From Exiguobacterium sp. s122 (GTDB lineage Bacteria; Bacillota; Bacilli; Exiguobacteriales; Exiguobacteriaceae), in NCBI RefSeq assembly GCF_018618475.1, contig NZ_JACSMD010000001.1:248001-312000 (forward strand): a stretch of 64,000 bases of DNA. The letters run 5' to 3'. The notes beneath the pieces are model-generated. The model did no database searches and had not been told where the DNA came from. It saw nothing but the letters and a program-made list of their open reading frames with translations. Numbering within the stretch: position 1 is the first letter of the stretch; each line of letters starts with the position of its first letter. The translations under genes were made by a program, and so were the position numbers. Of the stretch, positions 31,477-40,748 are shown one piece after another.

Positions 31477-32787
31477 ATGAAGAAAAAATGGGGATTATTC
31501 GCAGGGTTGGCCAGTTCGGTGTTATTACTCGGGGCGTGTGGCAGTGAAGAGGCGGCCCCGGAAGCAGCGGCGACCGAGGATGGGAAAACGGAAGTCGTGT
31601 TTTGGCACGCGATGAGCGGGGACTTAGAGACCGCGCTCAACAATCAAGTCGACGACTTCAACAAGTCGCAGGATGACTATGAAGTGACGCCGATTTTCCA
31701 AGGGACGTATGAAGAGGCGCTCACGAAGTTTAACGCTGTCGCTGGTTCGGCGGACGCACCAGCCATCATGCAGACGTTCGAGGTCGGGACAAAATATATG
31801 ATTGACACGAACAAGATTACGCCGGTCCAAACATTCATCGACAAGGAAAACTTCGACACGAGCGTCTGGGAAGAGAATATCTTGAGCTATTATCAAGTCG
31901 ACGGAAAGCAATACTCGATGCCGTTCAACTCGTCGACACCGGTTCTCATCTATAACAAAGACGCGTTTAAAGAAGCTGGGCTTGACCCGGAGAAGGCACC
32001 GCGCACGTATGACGAATTAAAAGAAGCAGCGAAAGCGCTAACCGGGGATGGGCAAACCGGCTTCACAATCCTCAACTACGGTTGGTTCTTCGAACAACTC
32101 GTCGCCGCGCAAGGTGGGCTTTACGTCGACAACGACAACGGGCGTAGCGGTGCCCCGACGAAAGCGGTGTTTGACGGAGAGGAAGGGCAGAACGCCTTCA
32201 ACTTGATTAAAGACATGTACGACGAGAAGACGTTCTTGAACGTCGGTCAAAACTGGGACGACATGCGTGCCGCATTCCAATCAGGCAACGTCGCGATGTA
32301 CCTTGATTCGTCGGCTGGTGTGCGTACAGTTGTCGACAACGCACCGTTTGACGTCGGTGTCTCATACTTGCCGGTACCGAACGAAGCCGACCGTGAAGGC
32401 GTCGTCATCGGCGGTGCCTCACTTTGGATGGGTGACGGCATCGCAGACGAGACGAAACAAGGGGCTTGGGAATTCATGAAATATGTGGCGTCGAAAGAAG
32501 CACAAGCGAAGTGGCATGTCGAGACCGGATATTTCGCCATTAACCCGGACGCTTACAATGAACCGATTGTAGAAGAAGTGTGGGCCGAATACCCGCAGCT
32601 GAAAGTGACAGTCGATCAGTTGAGCGAGACGAAGACGTCACCGGCAACGCAAGGCGCCCTCATCTCGTCGTTCCCGCAGTCACGTCAAAGCGTCGTCAAC
32701 GCGATGGAGAGCCTGTATCAAGGCGTGTCGGTCGAGGACGCGTTGAAGCGCGCAGCCGACGAGACGACTTCCACCTTGGGGCAATAA
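31477..32787 (+). CDS. ugpB: Glycerol-3-phosphate-binding lipoprotein UgpB
   Basis: A family 1 extracellular solute-binding protein, 436 residues, tethered by lipid at C21 (LLLGACGS). The VVFWHAMSGDLETALNNQVDDFN start of the mature domain is close to UgpB proteins, which use WHAM to hold the phosphate. AAAGGAGG precedes the ATG. It captures glycerol-3-phosphate or glycerophosphodiesters for UgpAEC. It is the fourth transport gene of the operon, whereas binding-protein genes are usually first. Confidence 0.88.
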   Translation: MKKKWGLFAGLASSVLLLGACGSEEAAPEAAATEDGKTEVVFWHAMSGDLETALNNQVDDFNKSQDDYEVTPIFQGTYEEALTKFNAVAGSADAPAIMQTFEVGTKYMIDTNKITPVQTFIDKENFDTSVWEENILSYYQVDGKQYSMPFNSSTPVLIYNKDAFKEAGLDPEKAPRTYDELKEAAKALTGDGQTGFTILNYGWFFEQLVAAQGGLYVDNDNGRSGAPTKAVFDGEEGQNAFNLIKDMYDEKTFLNVGQNWDDMRAAFQSGNVAMYLDSSAGVRTVVDNAPFDVGVSYLPVPNEADREGVVIGGASLWMGDGIADETKQGAWEFMKYVASKEAQAKWHVETGYFAINPDAYNEPIVEEVWAEYPQLKVTVDQLSETKTSPATQGALISSFPQSRQSVVNAMESLYQGVSVEDALKRAADETTSTLGQ

Positions 32788-32788
32788 G

Positions 32789-33463
32789 ATGCACCTTTAC
32801 GCCCACCGCGGGTATAGTGCCAAGTACCCGGAGAATACGCTCCGCGCGTTCGAGGCAGCTCTCCCGCACGTCGACGGCATCGAGCTCGACGTGCAGCGGA
32901 CAAAAGACGGGCGCCTCGTTGTCATCCATGACGAGACGGTCGACCGGACGACGGACGGGAGCGGCTATGTGAAAGACATGACGCTCAAACAAATTCGCCA
33001 ACTCAAGGCCGATGGGGAACGTATCCCGACACTCGAGGAAGTGTACGCCCTTGTCGCAACACATGACGTCACGGTGAACGTCGAGTTGAAGACGGACGAG
33101 TTCGACTATGCTGGTATCGAACCGCTCGCGTGGCTCGCAACGGAAGAGTTCGGACTCGAAGACCGTGTCGTCTTCTCGTCATTCAATCCGTACACGCTCG
33201 TCCGACTGCGTGACGTCGCGCCTGAAGCGAGAATCGCCGTCTTGACGCAGGACGGGCATCCCGAATTAATTGAATTCGTCGAACGCATTCAAGCCGAGGC
33301 CGTCCACGCACAGCTTGCCTTCGTCGGAACGCGTGCGTGGCGAACGTTAAGCGAAAGAGGGATTCTAACGCGCTTGTACACAATCAATGACCCGAGCGAG
33401 CTCCCCGACACGACTCCTGTCGACGCCGTCATGACGGATGAAGTCGAATTGTTACGCCACTAA
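32789..33463 (+). CDS. ugpQ: Cytoplasmic glycerophosphodiester phosphodiesterase
   Basis: Hydrolyses glycerophosphodiesters to glycerol-3-phosphate and an alcohol. It has 224 residues, a TIM barrel with AHRGYSAKYPENT (catalytic histidine and arginine), ELDVQRTKDGRLVVIHD (metal-binding E and D, second histidine) and VNVELK. No signal peptide is present, so it acts on imported substrate, as UgpQ does. The start is one base after the ugpB stop with only a weak ribosome site, so it depends on coupling. Confidence 0.92.
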   Translation: MHLYAHRGYSAKYPENTLRAFEAALPHVDGIELDVQRTKDGRLVVIHDETVDRTTDGSGYVKDMTLKQIRQLKADGERIPTLEEVYALVATHDVTVNVELKTDEFDYAGIEPLAWLATEEFGLEDRVVFSSFNPYTLVRLRDVAPEARIAVLTQDGHPELIEFVERIQAEAVHAQLAFVGTRAWRTLSERGILTRLYTINDPSELPDTTPVDAVMTDEVELLRH

Positions 33464-33475
33464 TGAAAGTTCAGA

Positions 33476-33518
33476 AAGAGGCCACTTGATGCGACTTGCT
33501 CGCGTCAGGTGGCCTCTT
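33476..33518 (+). terminator. Terminator of the glpP-ugp operon
   Basis: An 18-bp stem (33476-33493 with 33501-33518), with two wobbles and a seven-base loop. The T tail is short (TTCTTC). Confidence 0.85.
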
Positions 33519-33526
33519 CTTCATAA

Positions 33527-33874
33527 TTAATAACCTTCGTTTAAAGTCATGAATTCGTCTTCTCTCAAAGGTGAGTCGCCATATGAGTTATGACCATAGT
33601 AGGTGACAACGTACGCATTGTCTTCATTCGTTTTGACGAAGAATTCGTAGGCGACCCTCGTTTCGTCCTCGAAGTCCAAACGATATAAGTAACCAAAGTG
33701 ATTGATCTCGAACTCGACATCATAGTCGCTTTTCTCAATTGAAAATTGCTCGTACAAGGTTTCGTTCAAAAATGTTTCTCGCTCGTATACCTCACGAAGA
33801 AGCAACAAGACCGCTCCTAACATGAATAAAGCAAACGTGATTTGAAGCTTGGGTGAATTTCGTGTAGACGTCAT
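33527..33874 (-). CDS. Small membrane-anchored protein of unknown function
   Basis: A 115-residue protein with one N-terminal membrane helix (about 12-28) and an acidic, tyrosine-rich extracellular part. Layout resembles DUF3139-type proteins, but I cannot confirm the family. AAGGTGG is spaced six bases from the ATG at 33874; the ATG two codons earlier abuts it. It starts 17 bases after the diguanylate cyclase stop, so the two are probably cotranscribed. Confidence 0.6.
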   Translation of the reverse strand: MTSTRNSPKLQITFALFMLGAVLLLLREVYERETFLNETLYEQFSIEKSDYDVEFEINHFGYLYRLDFEDETRVAYEFFVKTNEDNAYVVTYYGHNSYGDSPLREDEFMTLNEGY

Positions 33875-33891
33875 CTCCATCCACCTTCTTT

Positions 33892-34974
33892 TTAATGAGG
33901 AATAAGCCGATGTGCATTGGCATGTCGCACGACCGTCCGGTTTCGTCCTTGGTCTTTTGCTTCGTAGAGCGCCGTATCGGCGAGGCTACTCATCGATTCG
34001 ACCGGTAACGCGTTTCCGTGGGCGATGCCGATCGAGACACTGATTTGAATTGTCGTCCCGTCCGACAAGGTGAACGCCTCAGCCGCGATTCGCTTCCGAA
34101 TCCGCTCGGCGACTTTGGCCACTTTCTCGGGTGATAGATCATAGATGAGGATAACGAACTCTTCGCCTCCGATACGTGCGACGATATCATGGGCACGCGT
34201 CTCAATTTTCAACAGTTCGGCGAACCGTTTCAAGACGAGGTCGCCGTTTGGATGACCATACGTATCGTTCACGTGTTTAAAATGGTCGATATCGAGCGCG
34301 AGTATATTGTATGTCCGTCTCTCAGACACGAGCGAGAGGGTCCGTTCTTCCCACATGCGACGATTGAACAGGCCCGTCAAATGGTCGCGTTCAGCTGAAT
34401 GTTTATACGCCTTGGCGCGTTGTGTCGCTTTCTCTAAGTCGATGGCGAGCAGACTCGCGAGTGTCCCAACAAGTAGTCCGACGGTCCAAAACGTGAGGAC
34501 GAGCTCGATGTAAGCCGTATCCCATCCGAGATTAATGAAAATTGAAACGGAAGTGACAAAGAGTGCCCAGACGTGTAACAACATACTTTGCCACAACAGA
34601 TGATGAATGTGACGATGAATCCACCACATGCCGACGCTGACGATGAACGTCGCAATGAACGCGATGACGGCTTGATCGGTCACGCCGAATAAAAAGCGGG
34701 TACTCGCGACGATCATCGTCGCAATCAAGAGAGGGAAGCGGGCGCCGTAAAACGCGAGCAAGACGAGCGGCAAATACCGTAAGTCGACACGCACTTCACC
34801 GTTCACTTGGACCGCGTTCATCATAAGGAACAGACCGATTGCCCCGGTCAATAATCCGATTAAGAAACCGCGGAATCGAAAAGGTCCGAAGTGTTCAGAG
34901 TGATACAACTTAGAGATTAAGTAAAAGCCTGTGAACGCCACGGAGGCATTCAACAAAAGGGCGGTAAACGGCAC
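33892..34974 (-). CDS. Membrane diguanylate cyclase (5TM, GGDEF)
   Basis: Makes c-di-GMP from two GTP. The 360-residue protein has five to six N-terminal helices of the 5TMR-LYT type (about 1-180), then a GGDEF domain with DHLTGLFNRR, the active-site GGEEF (269-273) and an intact inhibitory I-site RAHD five residues before it. The GTG at 34974 follows AAGGAAG at seven bases. The frame is open upstream to 35085, but that part reads through the terminator of the invertase gene and over the -35, so it is not translated. Confidence 0.87.
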   Translation of the reverse strand: MPFTALLLNASVAFTGFYLISKLYHSEHFGPFRFRGFLIGLLTGAIGLFLMMNAVQVNGEVRVDLRYLPLVLLAFYGARFPLLIATMIVASTRFLFGVTDQAVIAFIATFIVSVGMWWIHRHIHHLLWQSMLLHVWALFVTSVSIFINLGWDTAYIELVLTFWTVGLLVGTLASLLAIDLEKATQRAKAYKHSAERDHLTGLFNRRMWEERTLSLVSERRTYNILALDIDHFKHVNDTYGHPNGDLVLKRFAELLKIETRAHDIVARIGGEEFVILIYDLSPEKVAKVAERIRKRIAAEAFTLSDGTTIQISVSIGIAHGNALPVESMSSLADTALYEAKDQGRNRTVVRHANAHRLIPH

Positions 34975-35005
34975 GATGTCACTTCCTTCAAAATAGCGAT
35001 ACTTC

Positions 35006-35034
35006 AACCGTAACAGAGCGCTAAAAAATGTCAA
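35006..35034 (-). promoter_or_regulatory. Promoter of the diguanylate cyclase gene
   Basis: On the minus strand TTGACA (complement of 35029-35034) is followed after 16 bases by TACGGT. It lies just after the invertase terminator and about 32 bases before the GTG start. Confidence 0.45.
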
Positions 35035-35053
35035 TTGATAATGCACGTTTACG

Positions 35054-35092
35054 AAAACAAGTGCCTCATCCCATGGATGACGCACTTGTTTT
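35054..35092 (-). terminator. Terminator of the GH65-GH32 unit
   Basis: AAAACAAGTGC (35054-35064) pairs with GCACTTGTTTT (35082-35092), and TCATCC with GGATGA inside, one C-C mismatch, loop CAT. Confidence 0.9.
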
Positions 35093-35097
35093 TCGGT

Positions 35098-36390
35098 TCA
35101 CGTAGCGGTCGCGAGCCGATAGAGTGTGAGATTTTTAACATCACCTGAAATCGAGTGATGAGCCTGTTGAGCCAGGTAGACGCGGCTCGAAAATACATAC
35201 TCTCCGTCGTTGACGAACACTTCGATGGACGAGGCGTCGATGAAGATACGGAATGTGCGTCCGTCCGCTTGAATGCGGCGGATTTCGCCGTCTCGGTTCA
35301 ACTCGACCATGTTTCCTCGTCTCGAGAACGTAGCGGTGCCCCCGAAACAATCGAGTGTGAAGTCGCCGTCTGCACGGAACGTCAATTCGAGCGCATCCCC
35401 TTCGAACGTTGGATCTTGAAGTACCTCACGCGTTTGCCGTAACGTCTTCACTTCTTCAATGGGTGTCATATACAAACGGCCGTCGCGAAGCGACAACTCG
35501 CGCGGAAGTGTCATCTGATTCGTCCACCCCTCGGCTTGCTCGGGCCAATCCCGTTCCCACATCGCGTTCCACGCAAGTAAGATTCGACGTCCTTGGTCGT
35601 CTAAAAACGTCTGGGCCGCGTAAAAATCATGCCCGTAATCGAGCTCGGTGAAGGCACCGTGCGTATAGACGGGCGTTCCGACATCGAGTTTGCCGACGAA
35701 GTATCCGCACTGATGCAAGTTGTGATAACGGTCACCGTTTGGCTCCATGCCCTGGGGCGAGAGGAGCAAGACATCATCGCCATCTAAGTGGAACAAATCT
35801 GGGCATTCCCACATCCAACCGTGCTCACCTGTCTCTCCGGCAATCACGCCGCGCTCGGTCCAGTGAATGGCGTCGTCTGAGTCATACAAGACGACTTTTC
35901 CGTCCGTCGCGTCACGCGTGCCGAGAACCATGTAGTGCCGACCGTTCGTTGTCCACACTTTCGGGTCGCGGACATGAGCGTTCCCACCTTTTGGCTCATT
36001 GGAAATGAGAGGATTGGCAGGATGCTTCGTGAACGTCACCCCATCTGTTGAGATCGCGAGGCATTGGACTTGCTTTAACGCTTCCCGTTTCTCGTCGAGC
36101 CAGACGTTCCCGGTGTAATACACGTGCAAGACGTCATCCACAATGAGCGCACTGCCAGAGAACACCCCGTCCCGGTCGTACGTCTTTCCGGGACGGAGGG
36201 CGATCGGTTTATGTTCCCAGTGAATCAAGTCACGCGACGTGGCGTGTCCCCAATGCATATCGTCCCATTCGACACCGAACGGATGGTACTGGTAGAACAG
36301 ATGATACGTCCCGTCGAATTGGCATAGCCCGTTCGGGTCGTTCATCCAACCGAACGGAGGAGCGAAATGGAAGTGAGGCCGGTACGTCAT
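35098..36390 (-). CDS. GH32 beta-fructofuranosidase (sucrose hydrolase)
   Basis: A 430-residue cytoplasmic glycoside hydrolase. The nucleophile aspartate lies in GWMNDPNG (about 14-21), the transition-state RDPK motif in HVRDPKVW, and the acid/base glutamate in WECPDLF. The five-bladed propeller is followed by a short beta-sandwich (from about 330). It cleaves sucrose or sucrose-6-phosphate; with no PTS transporter here the free sugar is more likely, which is inference. The start overlaps the GH65 stop by four bases, so it shares the maltose-type promoter. Confidence 0.92.
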   Translation of the reverse strand: MTYRPHFHFAPPFGWMNDPNGLCQFDGTYHLFYQYHPFGVEWDDMHWGHATSRDLIHWEHKPIALRPGKTYDRDGVFSGSALIVDDVLHVYYTGNVWLDEKREALKQVQCLAISTDGVTFTKHPANPLISNEPKGGNAHVRDPKVWTTNGRHYMVLGTRDATDGKVVLYDSDDAIHWTERGVIAGETGEHGWMWECPDLFHLDGDDVLLLSPQGMEPNGDRYHNLHQCGYFVGKLDVGTPVYTHGAFTELDYGHDFYAAQTFLDDQGRRILLAWNAMWERDWPEQAEGWTNQMTLPRELSLRDGRLYMTPIEEVKTLRQTREVLQDPTFEGDALELTFRADGDFTLDCFGGTATFSRRGNMVELNRDGEIRRIQADGRTFRIFIDASSIEVFVNDGEYVFSSRVYLAQQAHHSISGDVKNLTLYRLATAT

Positions 36391-38732
36391 ACCGTCAACA
36401 CGTCACTTGTGAACGTATCTGTGATGACGCGTGTTTCTCCGTATACTTCCACTTGGAGTGGTTTCTCTGACGCAACGCGGCGGGTAATCGTCACATGTTG
36501 CTGCGTAGCGTGGACGTCGAGTGTCTCGCCTTGCCAGTCGATTGAGAAGGTGAGGGACGTCCATGCTTTTGGAAGCATCGGGGAGATTCGGAGCTTCCCG
36601 CCGGTCATCCGCACACCACCGAACCCGTTGACGACCGCTTGCCAAATCCCGCCGAGCGAGGCGGCATGAATGCCCGCATCAGACGTCTTCATGTTCGGAC
36701 CGAGGTCGATTTCAGACGCGCGCCGGAATAAGTCGTACGCAAGCTCTTGGTCGCCGAGGTCGGAAGCGAGCACGCTGTGCGTCGACAGCGAGAGCGACGA
36801 GTCGTGGAGTGTCTTCGGCTCATAGTATTCCCAGTTCGCGCGCTTCACGTCAGCCGTGAACAAGTCTTCGAGGAGATACATCAAAATCATGACGTCCGCT
36901 TGTTTCGACACTTGAATCTCATTCACTTGCTCGAGGTTATAGTCGAGGAACATCGAACCGACGTTTTCTTGATTCTTATATTTCGTCAAATCGATGATCT
37001 GTTTGTCGAGGTACGTATCATCTTGCGGCAAGACACCGTCCTCGCGCACTTGCGGCAAGTAAATCAAATTAAGGACGTGATGGAAACGTTCCTCGGCCGT
37101 CTCGAGGTCAAGTTTTTCGTTCAAACGTTCGAACAGTTCAGGTTTCTCGGCACGAAGGAGGTCGACGTACTCGATTGCTTTTTGGATGTTCCAATGGGCC
37201 GTATAGTTCGTGAACGCATTGTTGTCGACATGCTCTTTATACTCATCCGGTCCGACGACTTCATTGATGTCGTAACGGCCGGCTGCTTCATTCCACTCTA
37301 AGCGGCTCGCCCAGAACTTGGCCGTGTCAATCAACAACTCGTAACCGTACTGGTCCATGAAGTCTTGATCACCGGTCACTTGGTAGTATTGCCACGTGGC
37401 GAACGCGATGTCGGACGTGATGTGTTGCTCGATAAAGCCGGACCAAATCTTCGTCGCCTCGCCGGTTACGATATCGGCCGCACCCCATATCGGCGTCACT
37501 TCACCGTCATCGAGCCAAGCCGACTCCCAAGGGAACATCGCACCTTCGTAGCCGTTCTCTTTCGCTTTTCGATGCGCCCCGGAGAGCGACTGATAACGAT
37601 ACTCGAGGAGACTGCGGGCGATTTTCGGGTTCGTGTACGTATAGTACGGCAAGATGAAGATTTCCGTGTCCCAGAACGTATGGCCCTTATAGCCTTCGCC
37701 AGACAATCCTTTCGCCCCGATGTTCATCCGGTTGTCGTGTTTTGGTGTCATGACGGCCATATGATATTGCGCGAAACGAATCGCGAGCTGATCGAACATT
37801 TCTGTCGATTCGATTTGAATCGGCACGTGTGACCAGACGAGTTTGTCCCAGGCAGCGATATGCTCTTTTAGAAGACGATCGTAGCCGAGCGCCTCGACAT
37901 CTTTTGTAACGTTGAGCGCGTGCGAGGCAAGATCACTTGTCTCGACATCGCGGTCACGTGACGTGAACACCGTCGAATACTTCTCGATTGTCAGCGTCTC
38001 GCCGGCCGACACCGTGATGTCCGCATAGTCGAAGAAGATTTTCCGGCGGTCCATCTTGATGACCGACTTCGGTTCGACCGTCTCGGCCGTGGCGAAGCGA
38101 TGGACACTATGGAAGACGAAGTCGATGCCGGACTCGGTCGTCGTTTGTAGCTGTTGCATAAAGCGACCATCATAGAGCCGTTTGTCGCCTTCAAGGAAAT
38201 GCTGAACACCGCTATTTGTCATCTGCCCGTTGATGCCAGACGTGAGAGCGAGCGTCGTTCTTTGTTTCGGCGTGATGGTCACGCGCTGGGCGATGACGTG
38301 TAGGTTTGCCATCGAAACGAACCGTGAGAAGACGAGGTCGTACATGTCACCGTTCGGGCTCTCCCACGTCACTTCTCGCGTCAACTCGGCGTGTTTGACG
38401 TTGAGCGTGCGGCGATACGAATGGATCGTTCCTTGCGTCAAGTCAAAACGGACACCGTTCAGTTTGAATTCCATCCATAAAAGGTCGGCCGCATTCGGAA
38501 GCTCGGTCACTTCGTTGTCCGCAAATTTATTGAACGTCCCTGCGACGAACAAATTTCGCGTTTCATTCGCATAGTGCTCTTCTGTCACGGAACGAAGTCC
38601 CATGTAGCCGTTCCCGAGCGAGAAGACTGCCTCGCCTTTCCCGAGCCATTCTGGACGGAAACCGTCCTCCGCCACGAGCCAATGCTGTAAGTCCCCAGTA
38701 CCTGTCGTATAGTTCATTAGTGTCTTCGCCAC
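36387..38732 (-). CDS. mapA: GH65 maltose phosphorylase
   Basis: Phosphorolysis of maltose to glucose and beta-glucose-1-phosphate, which pgcM in the same region then converts to glucose-6-phosphate. It has 781 residues, close to B. subtilis YvdK. The catalytic glutamate is in VVGPDEYKEHVDNNAF; the WDTEIFILPYYTYTNP and HRKAKENGYEGAMFPWES segments are typical of maltose phosphorylases, although trehalose and kojibiose phosphorylases are related. The GTG at 38732 follows GGAGG by seven bases. A longer open frame to 38801 would run through the operator and promoter and is rejected. Confidence 0.88.
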   Translation of the reverse strand: MAKTLMNYTTGTGDLQHWLVAEDGFRPEWLGKGEAVFSLGNGYMGLRSVTEEHYANETRNLFVAGTFNKFADNEVTELPNAADLLWMEFKLNGVRFDLTQGTIHSYRRTLNVKHAELTREVTWESPNGDMYDLVFSRFVSMANLHVIAQRVTITPKQRTTLALTSGINGQMTNSGVQHFLEGDKRLYDGRFMQQLQTTTESGIDFVFHSVHRFATAETVEPKSVIKMDRRKIFFDYADITVSAGETLTIEKYSTVFTSRDRDVETSDLASHALNVTKDVEALGYDRLLKEHIAAWDKLVWSHVPIQIESTEMFDQLAIRFAQYHMAVMTPKHDNRMNIGAKGLSGEGYKGHTFWDTEIFILPYYTYTNPKIARSLLEYRYQSLSGAHRKAKENGYEGAMFPWESAWLDDGEVTPIWGAADIVTGEATKIWSGFIEQHITSDIAFATWQYYQVTGDQDFMDQYGYELLIDTAKFWASRLEWNEAAGRYDINEVVGPDEYKEHVDNNAFTNYTAHWNIQKAIEYVDLLRAEKPELFERLNEKLDLETAEERFHHVLNLIYLPQVREDGVLPQDDTYLDKQIIDLTKYKNQENVGSMFLDYNLEQVNEIQVSKQADVMILMYLLEDLFTADVKRANWEYYEPKTLHDSSLSLSTHSVLASDLGDQELAYDLFRRASEIDLGPNMKTSDAGIHAASLGGIWQAVVNGFGGVRMTGGKLRISPMLPKAWTSLTFSIDWQGETLDVHATQQHVTITRRVASEKPLQVEVYGETRVITDTFTSDVLTV

Positions 38733-38776
38733 ATTGTAACCTCCTGTATAATAAAGCGCTTTCTTGATTCGACCCC

Positions 38777-38805
38777 ATTCTATCCGAAACGTTTCGGACA
38801 ATCAA
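38777..38805 (-). promoter_or_regulatory. Maltose-type promoter with LacI operator, for GH65-GH32
   Basis: On the minus strand TTGATT (complement of 38800-38805) and TAGAAT (complement of 38777-38782) are 17 bases apart. The spacer holds the perfect 16-base palindrome TCCGAAACGTTTCGGA (38783-38798). A repressor there would block RNA polymerase directly. A second palindrome AAAGCGCTTT (38754-38763) in the leader is a weak cre candidate. Confidence 0.88.
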
Positions 38806-38889
38806 GCCGTATTTTTATGAACTTCTCTTTTGTTTGATTCGGAATCGTGATTAAATGGGGGTAGAAACGTTTTAGAAAAGAGGTTTGGC

Positions 38890-39600
38890 ATGGAGCAAAT
38901 GATCGCAAGTCTGGGATTTCAATTCAAAAAAGTGCAACAGTTTCGAGGACAGTCGATTTGGAAGTCAATCTTTTATGTCGTGGTAGCCGTCTTGTTGGCC
39001 AACGCTATCGTGTATGGTGTGAAATGGTTGAATCAGCCGACGTTTGACGAGGCGTTGCCGTCATTTCAAGTGACGGAACAAGGCTTGACGTACGAAGAAC
39101 CGTTTACGTTCGACATGCCGGTGCTCGATCTTGTGGTCATGGTCGGGGAAGAGCGTTCGACGAACGCGAAACAGACGCTTTTACTTGAAGAAGACGGATG
39201 GGTATTCAAGCGGAGCGGCATCACGACGGAGCTGAACGGGTACGAGACGTTGCTAAATTTTGTGAATAAAGAACAACTGACTGAAGCGGACGTTCGCGAT
39301 GTTGGGTCAGACTTAAATTGGTTTTATCCGCTCTACATTTACGGCGCGGTCCTACTAGACTTGCTCGTTCATATCGTGCTGATCACGTTACTGGCAGTGG
39401 CGGGTTTAAGCTTCCGGCGCTTTGTACCAATCCGTTTTAAAGAAGCATGGACGATCACGGCGTACGGCATCACGGCGCCGCTCGTCGTGCGAACGGTCAT
39501 CACGCTCTTGCCAATCACAGTGCAAATGCTCCCTGTTCTCTACTGGGCGACGGTCGGCATCTTTGCTTTCATGACGATACGAAAAATCGGCGATGACTAA
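38890..39600 (+). CDS. DUF1189 membrane protein (YvdJ-like)
   Basis: A 236-residue protein with one N-terminal helix (about 24-44), an extracellular domain (about 45-150) and three C-terminal helices (about 152-178, 193-213, 217-232), the DUF1189 layout. B. subtilis yvdJ has the same location next to the maltodextrin importer, which suggests a role in that system, but the function is unknown. A half-operator-like TAGAAACGTTTTAG lies at 38862-38875, just before its ribosome site AAAAGAGG. Confidence 0.8.
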   Translation: MEQMIASLGFQFKKVQQFRGQSIWKSIFYVVVAVLLANAIVYGVKWLNQPTFDEALPSFQVTEQGLTYEEPFTFDMPVLDLVVMVGEERSTNAKQTLLLEEDGWVFKRSGITTELNGYETLLNFVNKEQLTEADVRDVGSDLNWFYPLYIYGAVLLDLLVHIVLITLLAVAGLSFRRFVPIRFKEAWTITAYGITAPLVVRTVITLLPITVQMLPVLYWATVGIFAFMTIRKIGDD

Positions 39601-39616
39601 TCATCGCCGATTTTTT
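39582..39616. terminator. Bidirectional terminator between yvdJ-like gene and mdxR
   Basis: AAAAATCGGCGATGA (39582-39596) pairs perfectly with 39601-39615 around CTAA. Both convergent stop codons lie within it, with no base between the two genes. Confidence 0.95.
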
Positions 39617-40617
39617 GTGACCGATTCTCTAAGAATCAGCTGATTGTTCACGAACGCTTCGTGCGGTACATCTTTCCCGTCGACGATGTCGACGACCATC
39701 GCGGCCGCTTTCCGGCCCATCTCATAAGGGCGTTGTCCGACCGTTGTGAGCGTCGGGGACACGTATTGTGACAACAAGATATTGTCAAACCCGACAATCG
39801 ACAAGTCTTCCGGAACGTTCAATCCGAGCTCGCGCGTCGCTTGGAGGACACCGAGCGCCATCACGTCCGAGGCGCAGAAAATCGCCGTCACTTCAGGGTG
39901 GTTCAGTAAGAACGGGAGGGCGACGTCTTTTGCCGCAGTCTCCTCGAAATCTCCGTTCAACACGTATGCATCGTTCGCGTCAATGTCGTTTTCTTGCATG
40001 ACTTGACGGTAGGCGTCGTAGCGCACGGTTGATACATAAGCATGAGGTGCCCCATTCATGAAGGCGATGTGCCGATGACCGAGTCGGATCAAGTAGCGGA
40101 CCGCTTGTTTGGCACTATCGAGCTGGTTCGACGTCACATATCCTGTGTTTTCCCCTTCGACTGGGATGTCGACAAGTACGCAAGGGACTTTGCTTTCAAT
40201 CGCTTCGAGCAAATATGGATCGTCTCGTTTCAGTCCCTGGATGACGACGCCATCGAGTTGGCGCTCGGCGCACATTTGGCCGTACGTCTTATTTTTTTGT
40301 TTCGACGTCGTTGTCGATAGGAGGACGAACTCGTAATCGAGTTCGGACAGTTCGTCGGATACGCCGCATAGCGTTTCGAACATAAAGTTATCTTTCACGC
40401 TCTCGCGTTTTAAGTCCGTGACGAGAAAACCAATCGTCTTCGACTGTTTTTTGACGAGGCTGCGCGCTAAAATGTTCGGGCTATATCCAAGTTCTTTCGC
40501 GACGCTCATGATTTTGTCGCGTGTTTCTTTGTTCACGTCGTCGTATCCGTTCAATGCGCGGGAGACGGTCGTGATCGAAAAGCCGGAGGCGCGGGAGACG
40601 TCTTTTAGTGTGGCCAT
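39601..40617 (-). CDS. mdxR: LacI-family maltodextrin regulator
   Basis: A 338-residue regulator. The helix-turn-helix is ATLKDVSRASGFSITTVSRA with the hinge helix SPNILARSL, followed by a periplasmic-binding-like effector domain (about 60-330). AAAGGAG is best spaced for the ATG at 40617; the ATG at 40623 sits too close. The position divergent from mdxE and the presence of palindromes in both maltose promoters point to it as their regulator, as YvdE/MdxR in B. subtilis. A TGAAAACGTTATGA sequence (40634-40647) in its own leader may allow autoregulation. Confidence 0.88.
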   Translation of the reverse strand: MATLKDVSRASGFSITTVSRALNGYDDVNKETRDKIMSVAKELGYSPNILARSLVKKQSKTIGFLVTDLKRESVKDNFMFETLCGVSDELSELDYEFVLLSTTTSKQKNKTYGQMCAERQLDGVVIQGLKRDDPYLLEAIESKVPCVLVDIPVEGENTGYVTSNQLDSAKQAVRYLIRLGHRHIAFMNGAPHAYVSTVRYDAYRQVMQENDIDANDAYVLNGDFEETAAKDVALPFLLNHPEVTAIFCASDVMALGVLQATRELGLNVPEDLSIVGFDNILLSQYVSPTLTTVGQRPYEMGRKAAAMVVDIVDGKDVPHEAFVNNQLILRESVTKNRR

Positions 40618-40748
40618 AGTCATGACTCCTTTATGAAAACGTTATGAACCTTTATGGGATTTGATGTCATTAAGCTCATTTTAGACCGAGAAGGAATAGA
40701 CTGTAAATAGTGATGTATCAACATCTATTCGCCAAAACAAAAAAATGC

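Noticed and set aside
38733-38801. Longer N-terminus of the GH65 protein starting at 38801
   Set aside because: The extension would be encoded by the operator, the -10 box and the leader, and GGAGG is spaced for the GTG at 38732.
38862-38875. Third MdxR operator before the DUF1189 gene
   Set aside because: TAGAAACGTTTTAG keeps only the core; the flanking CC/GG of the two strong sites is missing, and no promoter is resolved around it.
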